Assembly (NCBI GenBank): GCA_024663395.1
Contig: JANFAH010000027.1
Location: 186,001-250,000, forward strand
DNA: 64,000 nt
Origin: Pisolithus tinctorius
Taxonomy: Eukaryota > Basidiomycota > Agaricomycetes > Boletales > Pisolithaceae
Reading direction: 5' to 3'
The position numbers were made by a program, and so were the translations under genes. Position 1 is the first letter of the stretch; each line of letters starts with the position of its first letter. The notes beneath the pieces were generated by a model that saw nothing but the letters and a program-made list of their open reading frames with translations, did no database searches and was not told the origin of the DNA. Shown here in pieces: positions 56,382 through 64,000 of the stretch.

Positions 56382-57434
56382 ACACTAATTCTGTATCTAC
56401 ACTAGTTCAGCTGCCTTTTTGGGCAAGCTGATAGAGAAAGCAATGCATTGTAGGAAAAGTCCAAGTAGCTGTACAATATGAGCTAGATGGCTTTAGGAAA
56501 CAACAATAAAATGAAGGGAATGAATTGCTCATCCTGAGGGATTCTGGACTGTTGAAACTAGAAGGTGGGACTCAGTACTTTGTAGTGGTAGCAATTTGTG
56601 ACATGTGTGGCATGGTCCATGGTGTAGTACTGGCAGTGTGAGTGTTGTGAGCAGTATACATAGTTTGTGTGCAGTTGTTGTGAGGTGTGTGGTGTAGACA
56701 AAGTGAAAAAGAAACTTGTAGTGACCTTCTGGGTGCCAAAAGGTATCATTCTGTACCTAAGTACAGGGCTTTATAGTCTGGGCAAACCCAGAACCTAAGT
56801 AAGACAGAGTATGAGTAAGGGAAAACCATGCAACAGCACATACACATAAGACAGGCTGGAACAGAGGCCAAGGGTATACTACAAGTGCAAAAGGAACAAA
56901 TACTGTGGTAAAAGAAAGAGTCTGAAGGAAAGGCAGCAACCAGAGCACAGTGGCCATGGGTATAGCATTGCATGAGAGGGAGTGAGGGCATGGGAAGGTA
57001 GCGAGGTAGGCAGAAAGACAGCATGCAAACAGTGGTGGATGTGAGTGGTCTGGGGACATAATGATAGTCATGGATTGGTTGATGATAGGGGCTTATGCAT
57101 CCAAGGAATGTGGATTCCTTACACCTGTGGGGGACTTAGATGCTGACCATCCCCAGTCAGCCATGTGGTGTGGAGGACATAAATAGCTTTGCTACATGGT
57201 GATGGTGAAGGTGTGGTGCTGAGGATTTGAGAACACCAGTGAGTTCCATGTAGAAGTGAAGGAAGCATGGAGCTGAGGGATGTGAGAAGACCATTGAATG
57301 CTGCATAGAGGTGTCTGGACTGATGACATAAGTGCCTCATGGCCACTAAATATATATTTGTTAGTGCACAGCTCAAACCTTTGCATTGATTTGATTCTTT
57401 CCCCCTCATCATCAATCCCCTCTAATGCTCTAAT
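56382..57434. other. Intergenic, no supportable gene
   Basis: Short overlapping ORFs on both strands; low CpG; nothing recognised. Confidence 0.4.
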
Positions 57435-58207
57435 CATGTCTGCTAACTGTGCCCCCTGGCCCTCCCAACTTGTTCATGTACCTACCCCAGATCCCATGGA
57501 AGCTGAAAGGGCTTTCTTAAGAGAGCAGCTTGTGGCTGCATCAGCAGGGCTTGTGGCTGAGGCAAAGTGCATGCCTGACAACCAGGAGGACATGTGGGAG
57601 GAGAAGATGACATGGCTGAGGTGCTGGGAGGAGAAGATGGTAGGTGGTTTGTTTGGTGACCTGGCCATGCAACATTGATGAGCCTGCAACAGGTGGTACT
57701 GATGCCCCTGGTTGAGTGAGGGAAGGCACTCAGGGTGTCCATGCAGGTTGGTGCAGAAGATGCTCCTGCACTGGTGGAGGCTGATGATCTGTATGAGCAA
57801 TGGACCACAGAGGAAGCAGAAGCACATGTGAAGGCAGAGCAAGACATTCAGATGGGAAAGGAGACTGTGGTGGAGCTCAGTGATGATGGTGCAGTGAAGA
57901 TGTCACACATGGAAGTTCCACAGCCAGCTTGCAAGGTAAGCCAATGTGGGCACATCTTCCAGTCTCACTGACACTGCCACCACACAGTGCTCTTGACAGA
58001 TGATTGCTGAGAATGATGACAATGGGAGGCCCAAGGTATCCATCCCCCCAGGGTCAGTACTGCACATGGTGCACCATCAAGGGAACCCCATGCATTGGGC
58101 CAAGCAGCAAGAAATGTGATGGGTGTGCAAAGATGAAGCAGGGCTGTGAGAAGTCCAGCAAGGGGGTGGGAAAAAGGGCACAGGCTGGTGCATCAGTAGG
58201 TGAGTAG
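57435..58207 (+). pseudogene. Decayed Zn2Cys6-like gene related to the 3685-5553 gene
   Basis: Starts MSANCAPWPSQLVHVPTPDP and has a helical Glu-rich region (AERAFLREQLVAASAGL). A first intron (GTAGGTGG...CATGCAG) joins VGAEDAPALVEADDLYEQW; a second (GTAAGCC...TTGACAG) follows ACK. The Cys cluster CTWCTIKGTPC-x7-CDGC-x6-C has the same 2-6-7-2-6 spacing as the gene at 3685. It lies one frame off the preceding exon (shift near 58030). Beyond 58207 an ATG/GAT microsatellite (58290-58315) encodes a Met or Asp run. Probably a pseudogene. Confidence 0.5.
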
Positions 58208-58460
58208 CAAAGCTGTTCCAGCATGTTCGAGGCTAACCTGCTGCAGCACATGCTACCAAGGCCTCCAAGGCTGGTCCATCCAAGTGGGCTCATGATGATG
58301 ATGATGATGATGACATTGTGCCTAGACTGGCTCTACCCCAGTCTTGACCAGTCTCACCTAACCCTTGCCCTTGTCCTGGCCTTAACCCTTTGACCCAGAA
58401 ACATATTAGCTTGCAAGGCAGTGCCCAGTCGAGTTGTCCCCTCAGTTAGTACTGGGCTGG

Positions 58461-58874
58461 TGTAACACCCGGCCCAGCCACATGCCCTGCCCCAGTTCCC
58501 AGTAATCCTTTGTTCATAGTCTTTGCTTGATAATATTCTTTGTAACACTACTTACCAATGTGTTTACCAATCATCGATGTACTGGCACAGACCGGTCTCC
58601 AGTGCTATGTTACACTTAGGTTACTTCTAGTATTTAAGCCATAGGATAATCTGTTTTAGCCTCAGTCTGAAATCAACATAGTCTTGTCTTAACCCGGTCC
58701 CTCCTGTTTCCCTGTCTCCTGCCTCTCGACTGGACTATGGCCCATGCAAGGCAATAGCACTGTGCCATCAGTTGCTAAGTCCAACAGTCCAAACCCCTTA
58801 GTATCCTGTACTACCCTCTGACCCCTGACTGGACTCTGGGCTGGCCTTGGACTGGTGAAGACCTGGACTTAACA
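58461..58874 (+). repeat. Gypsy-2 left LTR (414 bp)
   Basis: TGTAACACCCGGCCC...GGACTTAACA, with CAGTCTGAAATCAAC inside, resembling the solo LTR at 8064-8549. The sequence after it (GTATTTCAGACTCACAC) matches the post-LTR phrase at 63533 (GTATATTCATACTCACAC), supporting the boundary. Confidence 0.75.
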
Positions 58875-58941
58875 GTATTTCAGACTCACACTTGTGTGGG
58901 TCACCACCCTTCTGTCCAAACCTCAATATCACACCCTCAGC

Positions 58942-60324
58942 ATGCCTACTCAAACTAGAACTCAAGCAGCATGTGCATGTGCTACCACCAACCCAGATTC
59001 CACCTCAGCTGTTGACTTGTGCCACGCCACTGCCCTGGTGTCCTTAGGGACAGCCAGAAGGTCACCCGGTGAAGTCAACAACTTCAGGGGCTTCTCAGCC
59101 TGTAAATCCACTACCCCCATTCCTAATCAACCTCTCACACCCACTAATGATCTGGATGATGAACTGGACCTGGATGAACCAGATGATTTCAATCCTGGAG
59201 GTAATGACCCTGGTGATGATGGTCCTGGTGATGACAGACCAGGAGATGAACCAGATAATGATGATGAAGATCCCCTCCCAGAGGATGATGTCAAGCCTGG
59301 TGTAACCATGCTTGATAATCTTGCCAAGGCCATTGAGCTTCTCGCATGCAATGCTTGCACCAGCTCTGAGTCCTCCTCTAGAACCAAGTTGCATGAACCG
59401 GACACCTTCAATGGGACAGACCCAAAGAAGTTGCACGCATTTCTTATCCAGTGCAAACTTAACTTCCGGGACCAGCCCTGGGCCTTTCGAAGTGATCAAG
59501 CCAAGGTCACTTTTGTGCAGTCATTCCTGAAAGGGATGGCTCTCGAGTGGTTCAAACCGGACCTACTTGGGACTGAAGACCTGGAGGACCAGCCCTACTG
59601 GATGGATTCTTGGAAGGAGTTCATCATAGAACTTCAAACCACCTTTGGACCTCATGACCCAGTGGCTGACACTGAAAGCCAGCTAGACCACCTTCAAATG
59701 AAAGATAATCACTGGGTCAATAAGTACATAGTCGAGTTCAACTGTCTTGCCTCTCAAGTCCAGGGATATGGTGATGGAACCCTGCACCACTTCTTCTACA
59801 CTGGCCTCCCTGATTGAATCAAAGATGAGGTCTGCTGGGTTGGCAAACCCAGAACCTTACATGAGCTTCACCACCTAGCTCAGGAAATTGACATGCGTTA
59901 CTGGGAGCACAAAGAGGAGATCCAGCAGTCCAATAAACACCAGGGGTCATCCTCTGGTAACAAGTTGTCTCCCAACCCCAGTCACAATAATCAGTCTAAG
60001 CCTGGTCAAGAGAAATCCAAAACTGGCAACAACTCCAGAAATAGCAACTCTGGTAACCAACCTCAGTCCAAACCCACCTCGACCAGTCAGACCAGCTCTA
60101 GCTTGTCCAAGCCAGACTCGAACAAACTGGGCAAGGATGGCAAGTTGACACCAGAGGAGCGCAAATGCCATAAAGATAACAACCTCTGTATGTTCTGTGG
60201 GGGAACCGGACATTTCACAGATAAGTGTCCCAAGAAAGCCAGCAAAGCCAAAGCTTGTGCTGTGGCCACTTCTGAGGCAGCACCAGCCTCAACCTCAGGC
60301 TCTGCCCCTGAGGCAAAAAAATAG
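58942..60324 (+). pseudogene. Gypsy-2 gag
   Basis: MPTQTRTQAACACATTNPDS, an Asp/Pro/Gly-rich acidic stretch (GGNDPGDDGPGDDRPGDEPD), then the core KLHEPDTFNGTDPKKLHAFL, RSDQAKVTFVQSFLKGMALE. A TGA at 59815 replaces the expected Arg in GLPD-R-IKDE. A Ser/Asn-rich linker and zinc knuckle CMFCGGTGHFTDKC (C-x2-C-x4-H-x4-C) follow. Ends at 60324, one frame away from the protease-RT ORF. Confidence 0.8.
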
Positions 60325-60401
60325 GTAGCAGCTCTCAGGACTCCACACAGACTAAGAGCTGCATTGACTCCAGCTGCACACCTACAGAGGCCTGCCTCAA
60401 C

Positions 60402-62806
60402 ATGTCCACTCTTTCTAATCCAAACTCATTAACTCCCCATGTCTCTATTGTCAGCCACAGTTTACCCCAGTTTCATACACTAGTGGACTCTGGTTCCACA
60501 CATAGCTTCATAGATAAAGATTTTGTTAATCAACACTCTTTTGCCCCTTATCCCATGTCCCCTATCCAACTCCAGCTCTTTGATGGGTCGTCAAGTTTCA
60601 TCATCACTCAAGCAGTAGATCTTTTGGTTCAATTTGCAACTGGTGATGTCACCCTGGTAACCCTGTTTTTAGCCCCGTTGGATTCTGAATGTAAGATAGT
60701 CCTCAGACATGACTGGCTCACCTGCTACAATCTGTTGATTGATTGGGTATTGAGCAGTCTAACTTTCTGGACATCTACAGGAGGAATGCCAACCCCATCA
60801 ACACCCCCTGCCACACCGGTCTTAACTGGTCTTCCAAATCCTGGTCTACCTGACCAACCCAACCCTGGCCCTGCACCATCTGTACCATCTGTTGACTCAC
60901 TGGTTCGCACCCCCCTGAAGGCTCCCCCTATCACCCTGATCAATGCAGCTGCATATGTATGTGCTTGCAAGCTAGAGGGATCTACCCAATTCCAACTTCA
61001 TCTATGCCCATTGGACCTGGCCCTGGCCTGGTCTGCCTCTACTGGCCCTCCACCAGACTTGGCTGGTGTACCAAAGGACTACCATGACTTTGCTGATGTC
61101 TTTAGCAAAGCCAAGGCCTCTACTCTCCCCCCACATTGGGAGTATGACCTTAAAATCGAATTGGAAGAGGGTACTACACCACCTGTAGGAACAATCTACT
61201 CGCTATGCCTGGTCGAGCTACAAGCTCTCTGGGCCTTCATCAACAAAAACCTGACTGCCAGTTTCATCTGGCCCACTTCTTCCCCCTATGCTGCACTGGT
61301 CCTCTTCGTAAAGAAGAAGGATGGTTCACTCTGGTTATGTGTTGACTTCTGGGGCCTTAACAAGCTCACCAAGAAAGACTGGTATCCCCTACCACTAATA
61401 TATGACCTACTAGACTCGCCTAGTTGTGCCAAAATCTACACTAAGATCGACTTAAGGCATGCATACCACCTCATCCAGATTGCACCTGGTGATGAGTGGA
61501 AAATGGCCTTTAGAATGCACTATGGGTCTTACAAGTGGTTGGTGATGCCTTTCGGTCTTACCAATGCCCCAGCTGCCTTCCAGTGGTTTGTCAATTCAAT
61601 CTTTGCAGATATGACATCTTAATCTACTCTGGAGATGAGTCTTCACATAAGCAGCACGTCTGGGAGGTTCTTTGCCAGCTCCAGTTGCATGGCCTGTATG
61701 CCAAACTGGAGAAGTGTGAGTTCCACTTGGACTCTGTGGAATATTTGGGTTACCACTTGTCCCTGGCTGGCCTTACCATGTCTTCAGAAAGAGTCAAAGC
61801 TATCTGTGACTGGCCTGAGCCCTGGAAGGTGAAGGACATTCAGTCCTTCCTGGGCTTTGCCAACTTCTATTGCCAGTTCATTTTTAACTACTCAGACATA
61901 GTGGTACCTTTAACCCAGTTGACACACAAAGGTGCTCCCTGGAACTTTTCTGAGGAGTGCCATTGGTCTTTCAACAAACTCAGGCAGGCCTTCACTACTG
62001 CCCCGGTCCTAACTCATTTTTCCCTGGACACTCCTATTACTGTTGAGACTGATGCATCTGACTATGCTATAGCCAGTATTTTGTCCATCACCAGTGGTGA
62101 TGGCCAAATACAGCTGGTCACATTCTACTCTCGCACCTTAACAGCCCTGGAGCTAAATTATGACACCCATGATAAGGAACTACTTGTGATCTTCGAGGCA
62201 TTCCAGACATGGCAGCATTACCTAGAAGGATCTGCAGTACTGGTTGATGTTGTCACCAATCATAAGAACCTGGAGTATTTATCCACCTCGAAGGTGTTAA
62301 CCTGGTGCCAGGCATGCTGGTCTGAGTTTCTGTTGCAATTCAATATGGTTATCTGGTTCAGACCCAGTAAACTCGGTGCTAAGCCTGACGCCCTAACTAG
62401 ACGATGGGATGTCTACCCCAAAGAGGGGGATAGTGACTACACCTGGGTCAACCCACAGAACCTCAGACCAGCCTTCATGCAGGAACAGCTAGCCACCTCC
62501 CTGTGCACCACCTACCTCAAATACCTGGTCCTACATGCTGTTGCACTGATGGACATGGAGAAGTTACACAATGATATCCTAGCAGCCCCACCCTCAGACC
62601 TGGTCGTTCAAGTCCGGTTCTCAGATACATCAGATTCCCAGTGGTCAGTTGATGACACTGGCTTCCTCCACCTGGATGGCAGAATCTATGTACCAGACTC
62701 TAATGACCTTCGCCTTCGTGTCTTGAGGTTTAAACATGATCACCCCTTGTCCAGCCACTTTGGCCAGAATAGAACCTTAGAACTCACCTGGCATGAATAC
62801 ACCTGG
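60402..62806 (+). pseudogene. Gypsy-2 protease, RT-RNase H and integrase start
   Basis: Protease: FHTLVDSGSTHSFIDKDFV. RT: LFVKKKDGSLWLCVDFWGLN (Arg positions changed to Leu/Trp), YTKIDLRHAYHLIQIAPGDE, MPFGLTNAPAAFQWFVNSIF. Directly after FADM the frame changes (61620) and resumes as YDILIYSGDE, so roughly 30 nt carrying the YLDD catalytic box are deleted. Then LEKCEFHLDSVEYLGYHLSL, ITVETDASDYAIASIL, NYDTHDKELLVIFEAF (RNase H) and FKHDHPLSSHFGQNRTLELT (start of the integrase HHCC). The LTR at 62807 cuts it there. Confidence 0.85.
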
Positions 62807-64000
62807 TGTCACGACCATGCATTTATCCTAGATCTCCACTCGCTCCACACCCTATTCTGCCAGTCATTCATTCACTCCGCACCAACTCCGCCCACCCTCT
62901 GTCATTTACGAACCATCTCCACTCTGACTGCTGTCAGACTTGTACTGCTCTCTTACTGGACCACACTCTGAGGGGTCATGTGACTACCTTTGGACTTCTC
63001 CCTGATGGCATGTGGTCAGGTACTCTCACAGTGCGCACACCACATGGTCCAGCACCTGGACTGTTTCCTTTTCTGGATGTTCTATGTTACCCATTTGTAT
63101 GTCCTCCATCTACCCTTCATTCATCATCTAGGAAGTTTTACTTGAAAATTTCTGGGTCTCTGTATGTCAGTTCCAATTCCAGTTACTGTACCTCCATAGT
63201 AGTATAAAAGCATGTATCATACTCCACCATTCCTCAGTACGAATATCAACTTAGTTCCTACTCCTTCTGTCTCTGACTTCCATCTGTTGGAGTTACCTCC
63301 AACAATCCATCTGGTCTCTACCTCTGAAATACAAGGGCTGAGATTGTGCAAGGGGGTAGTGCACAAGCTAAACCCGACACCCTCACTCTGCTCCACCTTT
63401 ACTTCAGTGGTCTTTGTTCCTGCCAACACTCCGCCAGTCAGAGTTCATTCTTTCTGTGTCAGACTTGCTTCCAGACCCCTCCCCAGACCTTGTCAAGTGT
63501 CGGAGTTGGTCGGAGTAGGCCTGGACTTGACAGTATATTCATACTCACACTTGTACAATCTCATTTTCTGTCCTCCAAAAACTTACACCATTATGAGAAC
63601 TCGAGCCCAATCCCAGAGAGAGGTCACTGAGAACCTCGCTGCAGCGCTGGCTAATCCATGTCGCCTTCCTTCTGTCATCGAACAGTTCCAGTCCTTCTCT
63701 GCTTGACACCGCTCTCATGCTGAAGGTGAAAGCACTTCACAAGCTGGTTGCTCCGACCTCCACCCAACTATCTTCCATACTCCATCTCCTTGTAACCGAG
63801 GTGATGAACCCAACTCCAACCCTAATGATCCTGATGGTGATCCCAACGGCAGGGGCAGCAGTGATGGGGATATCCCCAAAGACCCGGCTGAGCTGCCAGA
63901 GGATCCCCTCATAGCTCTTGCTAGAGCTGTCCATGTGCTTGTGTGGTCCAGCTCATGCACTGGAGACTCTGCTCCGAAAACCAAAGTCTGCAAGCCTGAC
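62807..64000 (+). mobile_element. Family-1 gypsy element, 5' part (continues past the window)
   Basis: Left LTR 62807-63532 (TGTCACGACCATGC...GGACTTGACA), then a primer-binding-site position and gag. The same LTR family is present as solo LTRs at 46159 and 54381, so this is the only copy here with internal sequence. CpG decay is intermediate: some CTCCGC motifs survive. The target is gypsy-2 integrase; the 5 bp before it are CCTGG. Confidence 0.85.
63593..64000 (+). pseudogene. Family-1 gag, N-terminal part
   Basis: MRTRAQSQREVTENLAAALA, NPCRLPSVIEQFQSFSA, then TGA at 63704 (Arg expected before HRSHAEGESTSQAG). An acidic stretch (NPNDPDGDPNGRGSSDGD) and IALARAVHVLVWSSSC follow, homologous in layout to gypsy-2 gag. 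Cut by the window end. Confidence 0.7.

Larger units (their letters stand above)
58461..62806 (+). mobile_element. Gypsy-2: Ty3/gypsy element, 3' part cut by another element
   Basis: Left LTR 58461-58874, then gag (58942-60324), protease-RT-RNase H and the start of integrase. The element is interrupted at 62806 by a family-1 LTR. The remainder of integrase and the right LTR are not in this window and may lie beyond it. Confidence 0.8.

Overview
The window reads as nuclear DNA of a mushroom-forming basidiomycete (Agaricomycetes). Genes carry many short introns (about 45-60 nt, GT...AG, several with CTAAC/CTGAC-like branch sites). A U2 snRNA gene and an RNA polymerase III subunit gene are present. 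The repetitive families (Ty3/gypsy, a tyrosine-recombinase retrotransposon, DUF6699-type proteins, MAPRNVRF-type proteins) are ones I associate with this class. I cannot name the species.

Layout. 1-5.6 kb: a 5'-truncated multi-exon gene, then a divergent pair (minus MAPRNVRF protein, plus Zn2Cys6-like/coiled-coil protein) sharing a promoter region. 6.0-7.7 kb: degenerate minisatellite. 7.8-12.4 kb: a DIRS/PAT-like retrotransposon (gag, RT-RNase H, tyrosine recombinase, split direct repeats) whose gag is split by a solo LTR with a perfect 5-bp target duplication. 12.9-13.6 kb: broken 3' copy of the RPC34 gene. 16.3 kb: a C2H2 finger gene. 19.97-21.78 kb: full RPC34 (Pol III subunit) gene, divergent from a 3-helix membrane protein gene (promethin-like?) at 21.9-22.7 kb. 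22.6-34 kb: a nest of inverted and tandem duplications built from three modules: a novel membrane-anchored acidic-repeat protein (one intact 977-aa gene, one truncated copy), an unrecognised module, and a DUF6699-like gene (three copies here, one intact; a fourth at 41.3 kb). 36.9-40.1 kb: BTB/POZ gene (frameshifted), U2 snRNA, flavin-reductase-like gene. 44.5-45.0 kb: C-terminal piece of a GH3-like gene. 45.2-64 kb: nested gypsy elements.

Two sequence regimes are visible. From 1 to about 38 kb CpG is common. From about 45 kb to the end nearly all CpG has become TpG or CpA. In the main gypsy polyprotein fifteen in-frame stops are TGA, mostly at expected Arg (CGA) codons, and catalytic Asp residues have turned to Asn. 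This is the footprint of cytosine methylation and deamination (RIP-like or passive). Two paralogous 0.9-kb segments there differ mostly by TG in one against CA in the other.

No CRISPR or prokaryotic-type system is present. The most original material is the inverted-duplication locus with its 977-aa membrane/acidic-repeat protein, the complementary CpG decay of the twin segments, and the two LTR insertions for which the empty site can be read directly.
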